DNA of 64,000 bases. Source: an uncultured Desulfobulbaceae bacterium (GTDB lineage: Bacteria; Desulfobacterota; Desulfobulbia; Desulfobulbales; BM004). The position numbers and the translations under genes are program-made. A model generated the notes under the pieces. The model was not told the DNA's origin. It was given only the letters and a program-made list of their open reading frames with translations, and did not search any database. This document shows positions 9,608 to 18,175 of the stretch, piece after piece (positions within the stretch are counted from its first letter, which is position 1; the number at the start of each line of letters is the position of its first letter). Location: assembly GCA_947259115.1 (NCBI GenBank), contig CAMYKS010000034.1:1-64000 (forward strand), read 5' to 3'.

Positions 9608-11020
9608 GTGAAGATGAAAGACCCCAAAGCGTGCATGATCATACCGGTTGAAAACCAGGTACGGGAGCTTGACCCCAAATTGTTGCTGGCCTACATCGCA
9701 GTACGGCGAGGGTTTGTTGTCATTATTGGATCGCACCGTGAAATAGATTTTCGCATTTCGTCTTTTCCGAGAAGCCTGTATCTCAACAAAAGCATGACTG
9801 AACGCAATCTCAAAATGTTTCGCATTATGGAGAAATTGGGGCATGAGATCCTTACGTGGGATGAAGAGGCGCTGGTTCATCTGCCGGCAGAAACTTACTA
9901 TTCCCGCAGGCTGTCGCCGGTAGCAATTCGTTACAACTCACACCTGTTCGCCTGGGGTGAAGACAATGCCGAATTATGGCGGCAATATCCTGACCTGCCG
10001 AAAGATATGCCGATTCACGTCACCGGTAATCCACGCAGCGATATGCTGCGGCCTGAGTTGCAATCTTTTTACAATAAGGAAGCTGAGGAAATACGAAAAA
10101 ACCATGGCAAGTTTATCCTGGTTAATACAAATTTCAATCACGTGAATGCCTTTTTCCCGGCCCAAAATTTATTTCAGCCGCCGAAAAGTGCAGAGGAAGT
10201 GCAGCAATTCGGCAAAGCTGCGGTGGGCATGAGCCGAGAGTATGCTGAAGGATTGCGGGATCACAAAGAGACAATTTTTGCTGCCTTCAAAGAGCTGATC
10301 CCGACCATTGACCGCGCTTATCCGGATCACACAGTCATCGTCCGGCCGCACCCGACGGAAAGTCAGCAGGTTTATATGGACATTGCCAAAGAGTGTCAAC
10401 GGGTTAAGGTCACCAACGAAGGCAACGTGGTTCCCTGGTTATTGGCGACCGATGTTGTTATTCACAACGGCTGCACCACCGGTGTGGAAGCATATGTGAT
10501 GGGTGTTCCGGCAATATCATACCGGGCCCGGATTAATGAAAAAATTGATATGGGATTCTACCGGCTGCCCAACTTAATCAGTCATCAATGTTACGATATA
10601 GATGAGCTCCAGGATACTCTGACAAAAATATTTAACGGGGACCTTGGTGCTGCCAGTGGCGAAGAACGCCAAGCACTGGTCAAACATTACCTGGCAGCTC
10701 AGGACGGCCCCCTGGCGTGTGAACGAATTGTTGATGTTCTCGAGAAAAAGATGGAGCAACAACCGGTCCTGCCGAAGCCACCGCTGAGTGATCGCATTGC
10801 AGGCAGCGTTTTTGCCAACTATCGACGTATCTATAAAAATATCAAAAAATATAGATCGGGAACTCATGCCCCGCAACATTTTCACCGCCACCGCTACCCC
10901 GGAATATCTCTTGAAGAATTGCGTCAACGTATTTCACTCTTTCAACAGGTGCTTGCTGAAGACACAAAAGTGAATGCAGAACAGATTTCCAATAATATCT
11001 TTCGGCTCAGTGCTTCATAA
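9608..11020 (+). CDS. Surface carbohydrate biosynthesis protein, GT-B-like, copy 2
   Basis: 470 residues, collinear with the preceding protein from the shared IPVENQVRELDPKLLL near the N-terminus through VRPHPTES and HNGCTTGVEAYVMGVPAISY to the end. Identity is roughly 55-60 percent by eye, so this is a tandem duplication that has had time to diverge. GTG 9608 is preceded by a strong AAGGAGA at 9596-9602; ATG 9614 is an alternative. The 93-base gap between the copies has no gene. Divergence is mostly in the acceptor-side N-terminal half and C-terminal tail, which may mean different acceptors. Confidence 0.7.
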   Translation: MKMKDPKACMIIPVENQVRELDPKLLLAYIAVRRGFVVIIGSHREIDFRISSFPRSLYLNKSMTERNLKMFRIMEKLGHEILTWDEEALVHLPAETYYSRRLSPVAIRYNSHLFAWGEDNAELWRQYPDLPKDMPIHVTGNPRSDMLRPELQSFYNKEAEEIRKNHGKFILVNTNFNHVNAFFPAQNLFQPPKSAEEVQQFGKAAVGMSREYAEGLRDHKETIFAAFKELIPTIDRAYPDHTVIVRPHPTESQQVYMDIAKECQRVKVTNEGNVVPWLLATDVVIHNGCTTGVEAYVMGVPAISYRARINEKIDMGFYRLPNLISHQCYDIDELQDTLTKIFNGDLGAASGEERQALVKHYLAAQDGPLACERIVDVLEKKMEQQPVLPKPPLSDRIAGSVFANYRRIYKNIKKYRSGTHAPQHFHRHRYPGISLEELRQRISLFQQVLAEDTKVNAEQISNNIFRLSAS

Positions 11021-11125
11021 AAGGACTCTGATAGCTTTTATTGAATAGGCCTGCATGGTTTTTTGGGAAAGTTTTATCCAATGATAACAAGATGCTAAGT
11101 TTATATAGTCAAAGGGAGGATTAGG

Positions 11126-11989
11126 ATGAAAATTCTAATATTAGGAACAGGAAAAACAGGAACGACGGTTATGGTATTTAAGGTCGCCGGTGGGCTGCCA
11201 AACTGCCATGCCTTCTCAGGCGGACATCCGGGCAAGCATATCGGTGATTACGAAAATGCGGTTTATAAGTATACCTATGACGAGCGTAAAGGTAAAAGCA
11301 TCCAGGTTCTCCAGGAACATTTACGTCATGAACATTATGACCGTAAAATATGGATGGCCCGTGATCCCCGCGATGCCGCGGTCAGCCGCATGCTGTATCG
11401 CTGGCACAGGGGTTTCAGGGGAAAGAAAGAGCAATACGAGGCCCATCTGGATCTTGTCTTACAAAAGGAAAAAAAACCCCAAGCCATCCCCTTTGTCGAA
11501 ATTTGCCGTTATGCGGGACACAACGAATGGCCCCTGACACCTGAGCAGGTTGTTGAAGAGGAGCTACAGCGCTATCAACAAATGGTTAAATTTGTAAAAG
11601 ATTTGGGAAATGATTGGTTTCTGTTCACTTTTGAGAAAATGGTGGAAAATGATTTTGCCGCTCTCAACGAATTTCTGGGCTTTGAAGTCCAGGCCGATGC
11701 ATCTGTCCCCACAACATCCGGCAAAGCCAAAGTAATTCGTAAGAAAAGCACCGGAGACTGGCGCCACTGGTTCACCAAAGAGGACGTCGAGTTTTTCAAA
11801 TCTCCATTTTTGCCCTACATGGAACTCATTGGATATGACACTGCAGACTGGAATCCCAATCCGAACCCCATCATAGAACCGGAGTACTCTTCGCAGTATA
11901 TGGCAGGACTACCTAGCAAAGCGAGGTGGAGCTTCGTCCCGAAAACTCTGGGTTTCTTCAATAAACAACTGAAAAAACTATCCAGGTAG
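11126..11989 (+). CDS. Sulfotransferase, small type
   Basis: 287 residues. The N-terminal P-loop-like ILGTGKTGTTVM at 4-15 is the PAPS 5'-phosphosulfate loop, and MARDPRDAAVSRMLYR near 77-92 is the 3'-phosphate motif with RDPRD. GGGAGG lies about 7 bases before ATG 11126. It closes the glycan island. It is distinct in sequence from the 376-residue sulfotransferase at the left end, so two sulfation steps on a surface polymer are possible. Acceptors are unknown. Confidence 0.8.
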   Translation: MKILILGTGKTGTTVMVFKVAGGLPNCHAFSGGHPGKHIGDYENAVYKYTYDERKGKSIQVLQEHLRHEHYDRKIWMARDPRDAAVSRMLYRWHRGFRGKKEQYEAHLDLVLQKEKKPQAIPFVEICRYAGHNEWPLTPEQVVEEELQRYQQMVKFVKDLGNDWFLFTFEKMVENDFAALNEFLGFEVQADASVPTTSGKAKVIRKKSTGDWRHWFTKEDVEFFKSPFLPYMELIGYDTADWNPNPNPIIEPEYSSQYMAGLPSKARWSFVPKTLGFFNKQLKKLSR

Positions 11990-12253
11990 AGTGAAGGGTA
12001 TTACAGATTTTATTCGCCGCAATTAATGGGAATAATACCAGTTCTCGTGTAGAAAGGTGGCATTATGGCTGAATGGCCTGTGGAAATGACTAAATAATGC
12101 AATCAGAAAAGAAAACCACCATCACCTGATAATTTTGAGCCACATTCTCCATTGATTCAGCTATAGAAGAAGGGCTTTCCCGGTTCGGGAGTATCGGCCC
12201 CTTATCTGAACGGCGATTTTGTTGGCGCCATTGAAAAATATTTCAAGATTTTA

Positions 12254-13207
12254 TTAACGAATTCCCCCCAGCCGAAATAAACGCCAGGATAAAACCAGCA
12301 TGGCAAAAACAGGGTGCCTTCTCAGAAAGGGACTTGCTTCCATGTCCACCCCTGAATGCCGTTTGATCTTCCACAGGATATAATCCACCCCGCCGTCAAA
12401 CGTCAGTGTCCCCTTGATAAGCCGTAAAACAGAAAGAAGCTTGCCCTGTACTATCCTAATCGTCCAGGTTAGAGCGGCGGTCAAGCGCATCGGTTTTGAG
12501 ATATTGGCAGAATACAGTGCAATATCTTGGCTGTTAATGGCGCTTACCTGGAAGGGTAGAACAGCAAAAGCCATACGGGTAATGTCTGCAAAATAATCAG
12601 GTGCGGCATCGAATAACCGGACCTGCTGGTCCGGACGTTCCGGGCGGAATTCAGCCCTGTAGGTTAATTCGAGCCCTTTTTGCCACAATTTACGGATGGT
12701 GAATTGCGGCTGCAAACGCGGCATCACCCTTTTTGTAAATGTAATAATCGCCTGGGCAAAGGCGGTATGCACCTGCCTGGCCACTTTTTCATCCCTTACA
12801 TAGACGGTCGCCGTGGGTTGGCAGAACCGGGCCCAGAGATAGGAATGAAACCAGCGGCTGGAAGTGCCTTTGTATAAATCGGTCAGCGTTAATATGGCAT
12901 ATTTGGCCCGCACCGTTTGCTGACCATGGGAAACTTCCAGGTAAAAAACATTTGGCGGCAGCAATTTATTCAAGGCAGCCAGCATGGAGTTTCGATTGAC
13001 AGAATCATATGTATCAACCAGCACGAACAGGTCGAAAAGTCCATCGAGGTCTTCACCCATATGCAGACAGGACCCATAAAACAGTATGGCCTGCACCGCT
13101 TCACCGTAGCGGCTCAGTATTTCTTTAACCAGGCAGTTTACCGCCGGTGATGGAATCCTGGCAGAGCTTTGCTCCATGGTGCTGATCAGCTGTAATGGGA
13201 TCTGCAT
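12254..13207 (-). CDS. TAM41-like nucleotidyltransferase (putative CDP-lipid synthase)
   Basis: About 317 residues from ATG 13207, which lies just past the stop of the kinase gene; the frame is open to 13243. ILFYGSCLH followed by DGLFDLFVLVD resembles the nucleotidyltransferase core of the TAM41/Mmp37 phosphatidate cytidylyltransferases. Later segments YLWARFCQPTATVYV and LELTYRAEFRPE correspond to further conserved blocks of that family as I remember them. TAM41 makes CDP-diacylglycerol from phosphatidate and CTP. The next gene upstream is a lipid-kinase family protein and the one before is a CDP-alcohol phosphotransferase, so a CDP-lipid (CDP-DAG or even CDP-ceramide) is the expected product. 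Family assignment is by eye. Confidence 0.6.
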   Translation of the reverse strand: MQIPLQLISTMEQSSARIPSPAVNCLVKEILSRYGEAVQAILFYGSCLHMGEDLDGLFDLFVLVDTYDSVNRNSMLAALNKLLPPNVFYLEVSHGQQTVRAKYAILTLTDLYKGTSSRWFHSYLWARFCQPTATVYVRDEKVARQVHTAFAQAIITFTKRVMPRLQPQFTIRKLWQKGLELTYRAEFRPERPDQQVRLFDAAPDYFADITRMAFAVLPFQVSAINSQDIALYSANISKPMRLTAALTWTIRIVQGKLLSVLRLIKGTLTFDGGVDYILWKIKRHSGVDMEASPFLRRHPVFAMLVLSWRLFRLGGIR

Positions 13208-13209
13208 AG

Positions 13210-14196
13210 TTACAACCGTAAAAATGTTACCGTACCGCCGCATTGCAGTAGGGTGGGCTCATGTTTGGTTTCAGGTGTATATATTTCACCGTCAAGGGCA
13301 ACGGGGCTATCCAGAAAAAGCTTTACCTCCTCGACATTGTCGGAATAGTAGCCGTTCTCCGGAGTCCCCCTGGCGGCGCGTCGTCCCCTTGCCAGTGAGG
13401 GCAGGACCCGCAGCAGGTATTTGGCCGACGATCTGACTGCGGTAAATCGCAGCGGTCCTTTCCCGGGCCCCCAAAAGGGGCGCAGGCCGAAAAACAGCCG
13501 CTCCAGTGTGCTGACGAATAATAACAGAAAATTTTCTTTTTGCAGCGCTTGCCTGTTCAAACCATATTCTATTCCGGTGGTTGTAGTGGATTGCCTGTGT
13601 TTGCCTATGGTTGCCCATAAATATCGGGCCAGGGTCAAACATATCCCGGGAAAGCCACGCAAGCCTTTGTTGTGCAGGTTTTTGTGGTAGTATTGAATGC
13701 CCTGGCTGATGGCCGCAGCGCCGAAAAACATGCCGTATTTCACTTCATGCCCCGGGACCTGTAGACGCAGAACCGGTCTTTGTATTTTCGTGACTCTGCC
13801 GCTGCCGCTTTGAGCCCATTGCAACAAGCGGCGCAATGCTTTGTTCTGGTTCCCCAATACGCCGACATCGCCGGCAATCATGTTGGTTGTGCCGGCTTCC
13901 AATACAAGCAGTTGTGGTTGTGTGATAAAGGGCTCGTTATTAAACAGAACAGTCAAAACTGCCTGGACGGTACCGTCGCCGCCGCTGATGACGATCAGAT
14001 CAACCTTATGACGGGCAAAATCAGATAAGGCGTCTGATATATCCCGGGGTGTTTGAACATTTTTGTGAAATGCCTGGGGATATTTGCTGATTGTTTGAGA
14101 TAGGGCTTCCATCCCTTTGCGGTTTGTGCCGCTCAAGGGATTTGTAAGTATTCCAATACGATGTTTTGGGCCGGATTCCAGGATTGCTGGTGACAT
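13210..14196 (-). CDS. Diacylglycerol kinase/ceramide kinase family protein
   Basis: 328 residues with the DAGK catalytic domain. The N-terminal ILTNPLSGTNRK (16-27) and the ATP-binding SGGDGTVQAV (71-80) are diagnostic of the DAGK/YegS/sphingosine-kinase superfamily, followed by EAGTTNMIA. The family phosphorylates a lipid hydroxyl using ATP. In Caulobacter the ceramide kinase CpgB belongs to this superfamily, and this gene lies in a locus with a full ceramide set. Ceramide is thus a candidate substrate and diacylglycerol the alternative. It follows the CDP-alcohol phosphotransferase by 38 bases on the same strand. Confidence 0.82.
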   Translation of the reverse strand: MSPAILESGPKHRIGILTNPLSGTNRKGMEALSQTISKYPQAFHKNVQTPRDISDALSDFARHKVDLIVISGGDGTVQAVLTVLFNNEPFITQPQLLVLEAGTTNMIAGDVGVLGNQNKALRRLLQWAQSGSGRVTKIQRPVLRLQVPGHEVKYGMFFGAAAISQGIQYYHKNLHNKGLRGFPGICLTLARYLWATIGKHRQSTTTTGIEYGLNRQALQKENFLLLFVSTLERLFFGLRPFWGPGKGPLRFTAVRSSAKYLLRVLPSLARGRRAARGTPENGYYSDNVEEVKLFLDSPVALDGEIYTPETKHEPTLLQCGGTVTFLRL

Positions 14197-14234
14197 TTTA
14201 TAGTATTAAAGGCATTGGTAATCGTTGGCCCCGT

Positions 14235-15404
14235 TCAGCTGGTAAAATGTTTAGTAAATAACCGCACTGCCAGGGAATTTTCGTACTTCGGCTGGTCTGC
14301 ATCGGAGAGCCATGATTTGAGTGATCCCTGGATGGAACGAGCATAGCCGGCCATAACCAAGCGTATGAGGAGGAAGATGCTGGTGGCAACCGTCCAGAAA
14401 ACAACGGCAAGCAAGCCAAAATCCGGGCGTCCAATGAGATAGCTTAAGGTCAGAAAAATCATGTTCGGGTTGCGCCTGGCAGTGATCAGTCTGAAATATG
14501 CATCAAGCGGCTGCCAGCAGAAAATGCCGAAGCGGCCCAGAAACAACTGGAACGATCCTTCCACGAGGCGGCCGGCTATATATCCGATGATGATTAAATA
14601 AAAGAGGGTGTGCAGCGGGAAAGCCAGGCTGTCAATCTGTCCATTGCTTAGACCAAGGCCCCACAGGATATACCAGATGGGAGGATGGATTAAGTCGATA
14701 ATATGGTCGAAATAATGGCCGAACTTGCTGGAGGTTACGGTAACACGGGCCAGTTTACCGTCCACGGTGTCCAGAAAGGTCATGAGCCATCCTGCCAGCA
14801 GGCCCCAGCCATACTGGCCATATGCAAAAAATACCCCGGCAAATATAGCCAGGAGTAAGCCGATCAGGGTAACATGGTTGGGGCGGATATGCAGGCGCAC
14901 GCAGTACCCGACAACCCAGCGAGCCGGGCGCGGCCAGGCCCACTTAGTGACCAGGTCGGTGATTCCCTTATAGGACCAGTCAAAAAGCCGTTGTTCCAGT
15001 TCCAGTTGTTTGTCAACAGTGACAGGCAGCACAAAAGGCGGTTCAAACTTGAGTAATTTTTCCTGGAAGGAAATGGACATAGTGGCCAGGCCCTGGCTCT
15101 GTACACCGGGCAGAGAGTCGGCGGCATAGTGGGCAGGAACATGGGCTGCAACAGTAACCTCTTGCTGGTTCCCCTTAAGCTGTAAAGTAATGTTCGGCGT
15201 CGCAGCCAGATATTTGACCAGCCGGTCATCGAACAGGTAATCAGCGCGCAGAATAAGGACTGAGTCTGAATCTGAAAGCGTGTTTAGGTCCGGAGCGGTG
15301 CAGCTTTGAGCGCTTGTTTTTAATACCCGTTCTATGCGTTGTTGTGATGTAAGGCCCCAGATTTTTAGCGGGCAGTCATGCGAAAAAAAAATATATAAAC
15401 CCAT
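14235..15404 (-). CDS. CDP-alcohol phosphatidyltransferase with degenerate N-terminal nucleotidyltransferase-like domain
   Basis: About 389 residues from ATG 15404; the frame opens at TTG 15425, but no good Shine-Dalgarno supports that. Residues ~175-375 are a multi-pass membrane domain with the complete CDP-alcohol phosphotransferase signature: LDTVDGKLAR, then G, D and D at the right spacing (about 212-237). The first ~150 residues resemble the fold of inositol-phosphate cytidylyltransferase-type domains (SVLILRADYLFDDRLVKYL) but lack the glycine-rich LxAGxGxRL loop, so that half is probably not catalytic. The architecture is like bifunctional IPCT-DIPPS proteins. It would displace CMP from a CDP-activated partner to form a phosphodiester lipid in the inner membrane. 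Confidence 0.8.
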   Translation of the reverse strand: MGLYIFFSHDCPLKIWGLTSQQRIERVLKTSAQSCTAPDLNTLSDSDSVLILRADYLFDDRLVKYLAATPNITLQLKGNQQEVTVAAHVPAHYAADSLPGVQSQGLATMSISFQEKLLKFEPPFVLPVTVDKQLELEQRLFDWSYKGITDLVTKWAWPRPARWVVGYCVRLHIRPNHVTLIGLLLAIFAGVFFAYGQYGWGLLAGWLMTFLDTVDGKLARVTVTSSKFGHYFDHIIDLIHPPIWYILWGLGLSNGQIDSLAFPLHTLFYLIIIGYIAGRLVEGSFQLFLGRFGIFCWQPLDAYFRLITARRNPNMIFLTLSYLIGRPDFGLLAVVFWTVATSIFLLIRLVMAGYARSIQGSLKSWLSDADQPKYENSLAVRLFTKHFTS

Positions 15405-15492
15405 ATTGAATTCAATTCCATTCAATCATTTAATAAAAGTGCAACAAAGATGAGGCTTTGCAAAAAACAGCCACTTTCTGTATAGGTAGGCC

Positions 15493-16503
15493 ATGACCTC
15501 AATCTCATCAAATTCTGAGTTGGCCGGCAGCACTGCCAACCATGGGGCAAAAGATACGACGAACGGTAAAGATTTTACAATTGCCCACCTTTCCGATCCG
15601 CACATTGCCAGGGTTGAGCAGATCCGCGGCCGTGATCTGCTCAGCAAGCGGCTCTTTGGTTACCTGCGCTGGAAATTGAAACGGAGGCATGAGCATAGTG
15701 ATGAACTTCTTACCATTCTCCTCAAAGACCTGCAACGTTCAAAACCTGACCATATTGCAATTACCGGCGACTTGACCCAGTTGAGTTTGCCCCTTGAATT
15801 CACCCTGGCCCGGGATTGGCTGCGGTCCATTGGCACACCAGAGCAGGTTAGTGTCATTCCCGGCAACCATGATACATATGTCAGCACAGCGTGGGATCAG
15901 AGCTTTATCCACTGGCTGGACTATATGCAGGGTGATAAGCAGGCACAGCAGGCTGGTGCAATAGCCAGCCTGGATGCACTCTACCCAACCTTGCGGATCC
16001 GTAAACGGGTTGCCCTGATCGGCATATGCACAGCCCAGCCCAGTGCACTGCATCTGGCCAGTGGCTCTATCGGTGCCGGCCAATTAAAAAAGCTGCAAGC
16101 AATTCTGAAAGAGGTTGAGGGGCAAGGGCTTTTCCGAATTATCCTGATCCATCATCCGCCCATAACCGGTGTAGTCAACTGGCGGCGGAGTTTGACCGAT
16201 GTAAATGCTTTGCAGGCATTGATTAAGCAATACGGCTCCGAATTGATACTGTTCGGCCACGCCCATAAATCATACTATGGCGACCTCACTACACCTGCCG
16301 GTCTGGTCCCGGTCATGGGGGCGCCGTCAGCCTCTGCCCTGGGGCGCACCGATGAACGAAGGTCACGTTATTACCTCTATAAAATCATACCTTCTGCCGG
16401 GGGCTGGAAAGTTCTTATGCACGAACGGGTTTTCTCGCTGAGCCGGCATCAATTTGTTGATGGTCGGCAGCAGGTGTTTTCCGTTTCTACGCCTGGGAGT
16501 TAA
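15493..16503 (+). CDS. Calcineurin-like metallophosphoesterase
   Basis: 336 residues with the full metallophosphoesterase motif set: SDPH (D35, H37), GDLTQ (92-96), GNHD (124-127), HHPP (220-223) and GHAH (255-258). There is no signal peptide or membrane segment. It is divergently transcribed from the CDP-alcohol phosphotransferase, 88 bases away, and could dephosphorylate a phosphorylated lipid head-group intermediate, as PGP or PIP phosphatases do. That role is inferred from position only. Its TAA stop is supplied by the terminal inverted repeat of a small inserted element, so the natural C-terminus may have been altered. Confidence 0.85.
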   Translation: MTSISSNSELAGSTANHGAKDTTNGKDFTIAHLSDPHIARVEQIRGRDLLSKRLFGYLRWKLKRRHEHSDELLTILLKDLQRSKPDHIAITGDLTQLSLPLEFTLARDWLRSIGTPEQVSVIPGNHDTYVSTAWDQSFIHWLDYMQGDKQAQQAGAIASLDALYPTLRIRKRVALIGICTAQPSALHLASGSIGAGQLKKLQAILKEVEGQGLFRIILIHHPPITGVVNWRRSLTDVNALQALIKQYGSELILFGHAHKSYYGDLTTPAGLVPVMGAPSASALGRTDERRSRYYLYKIIPSAGGWKVLMHERVFSLSRHQFVDGRQQVFSVSTPGS

Positions 16504-17076
16504 CCCGCATTTTTCACCAGTCGAGATGCCGGATAGACAAAGTGTAAGTCGTTTGAGCTACTTTAGTATGGGAACGCCGAACTCTGCAGCCTATACAGAT
16601 GTATCAGCTTGCCCGAGTGGTGAACAGTTTTGAAAAAAATCTATGGAGTCACTTGGTACAAACTTTAACTGGACAGATATACTGGAAATATAAATTTAAA
16701 TCACAAACTTAATCCACGAGCTAGGCTGGTGTGTCCAAGCTATGCTAAGCAGCTAGGTTAGTGATAAATGAAGTAATGTTTCGGTATAGTTTCTTACATG
16801 GCCTTAAATACATTTTTACGTTCATTTTTGCTTGCCCAAAAACGAACCAAAAAGGGCAGCCGTTCACTTGGCCCGCTGTAGCGGGCTGCCCTGCGCTGCT
16901 CTTAAAGAACGGGCGACATCGGAAAGTCGCTAACGCTCCGCCGAGTAGCTTATCCGTTCTTTACTGTGCTGCTCGGCTGCGTGAAATGGCGTAAAAATAT
17001 TTTTTGCAACGAGCAAATCACAAAAACAGAGACTTAAACTAATTTTCCAAAAACGTTCTTGAAGTATTCGGGTTAA
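16501..17076. mobile_element. Non-autonomous element (263-bp family), copy 1, interrupted
   Basis: Begins TTAACCCGCATTTTTCA and ends in the imperfect inverse ...TATTCGGGTTAA. The sequence 16501-16707 and 17015-17076 aligns along its length with the uninterrupted copy at 50789-51051. The two copies differ by many substitutions, so they are not recent duplicates. The left terminus provides the stop codon of the metallophosphoesterase. No transposase is encoded; a MITE-like origin is likely. Confidence 0.8.
16708..17014. mobile_element. Nested 307-bp structured insertion with 10-bp target duplication
   Basis: It interrupts the element above and is flanked by direct repeats AAATCACAAA at 16698-16707 and 17015-17024; the intact copy at 50789-51051 has this decamer once. 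Inside are nested inverted repeats: 16806-16820 with 16990-17004 (13 of 15 paired), GCCCGC/GCGGGC at 16871-16886, and TAAAGAACGG at 16903-16912 with its perfect complement at 16954-16963. No protein of note is encoded. The TTGCTTGCCCAAAAACGAAC stretch resembles a dispersed proteobacterial repeat I recall, which is not verified. Confidence 0.8.
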
Positions 17077-17099
17077 AGGTCCAGGCCGTGTGGTTCTTA

Positions 17100-18167
17100 T
17101 TAAAAGGCTTTTCTAAGCCTTCCAAAAGCGATGCTGGAAATCAAGAGGACAGGTGTCATTGCTGTAATAAACGGGTTGATGTTTAACAGCAGACCCCATT
17201 GCATGATCATCTGATCCAGTAAATACAGAATTATACCGACAAAGGCACCGACGGTAATGCGGTAACCGGCACTGATGCTTCGGGTTGAACCGAAGACAAA
17301 GCTCAGCGAAAGCAAGACCATTGCCCCGGTGGTTAATGGCACACTGAGTTTGCGCCACAGGGCAATGGAGTATTGGTCGGTATTCTGGCCGCTCTGGCGC
17401 AGGGCGGCAATATAACGCATAAGGTTGGGGGTTGATAAACTATAGGGTGGCAGCTCCAGGACACTGACCTGGTCTGCACTTAAAAAGGAGTCCAGGGTTA
17501 ATGATGGCACCTTTTTGGCGATCACTTCATTGTCAACTATGACTTTCTGAATAATGTTGCTCAAGACCCACTGTTTGTTGTCCTGCAGGTTTGCATTATC
17601 TGCATGGGTGAATGCCAGCAGGCGCCCCTGGCTGTCGAATTCAAAAATATCAAGATTGGCGGCCACTCCTTCACTGAGCATTTTATCAACATGGATATAG
17701 GAATTGTCCCGACGGGCCCAGAATCCCTGCCTGGTCAAGGTTATGCCGGAGGTGGAGATTGCCTGGGCCCGGGATTTGCGGGCCTGCTGCTCCATGCCCG
17801 GTATAACCATTTCCGCCAGTAAGCCGGATGTCAGCATCAAAAGCATGCCCACAACAAATACTGCCGTGCAGATTCTCACTATTGATATGCCCAGTGCCTC
17901 CATGGCGATAAGTTCACCATGGTCGGCCATCAAACCCAGGGCAATAATACCGCCAAGCAGAGTGCTTATCGGCATCAGGTCGAGTAAACGTTTGGGAAGC
18001 GTAAGGAGTATAAAGGTGAGGGCATTGTGTAGTCTATAGTTGCCTTTGCCGACATCATCCAGCTGTGAAAGCAGTTCAAATAAACTGAACAGGACCATCA
18101 GGATAATGATGATAATACAGAAGTACTTAATGAAACTTCTGCCGATATAATAGTCAATTATTCTCAT
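17100..18167 (-). CDS. lptG: LptG-like permease of the lipopolysaccharide export ABC transporter
   Basis: About 355 residues from ATG 18167, which gives the classic YjgP/YjgQ beginning MRIIDYYIGRSFIKYF. The frame is open upstream to 18317 but that stretch belongs to the LptF C-terminus in another frame. There are six predicted membrane segments, three at each end, around a periplasmic beta domain; the C-terminal half contains LWRKLSVPLTTGAMVLLSLSFVFG. With LptF and LptB it would extract LPS or another amphipathic lipid from the inner membrane. It follows the lptF fragments by about 8 bases, as in the usual lptF-lptG order. Confidence 0.85.
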   Translation of the reverse strand: MRIIDYYIGRSFIKYFCIIIIILMVLFSLFELLSQLDDVGKGNYRLHNALTFILLTLPKRLLDLMPISTLLGGIIALGLMADHGELIAMEALGISIVRICTAVFVVGMLLMLTSGLLAEMVIPGMEQQARKSRAQAISTSGITLTRQGFWARRDNSYIHVDKMLSEGVAANLDIFEFDSQGRLLAFTHADNANLQDNKQWVLSNIIQKVIVDNEVIAKKVPSLTLDSFLSADQVSVLELPPYSLSTPNLMRYIAALRQSGQNTDQYSIALWRKLSVPLTTGAMVLLSLSFVFGSTRSISAGYRITVGAFVGIILYLLDQMIMQWGLLLNINPFITAMTPVLLISSIAFGRLRKAF

Positions 18168-18175
18168 TGCAAAAG

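Noticed and set aside
16761-16994. 77-codon frame within the nested insertion
   Set aside because: It is out of keeping with the hairpin structure, has no ribosome-binding site, and is probably a by-product of a non-coding element.
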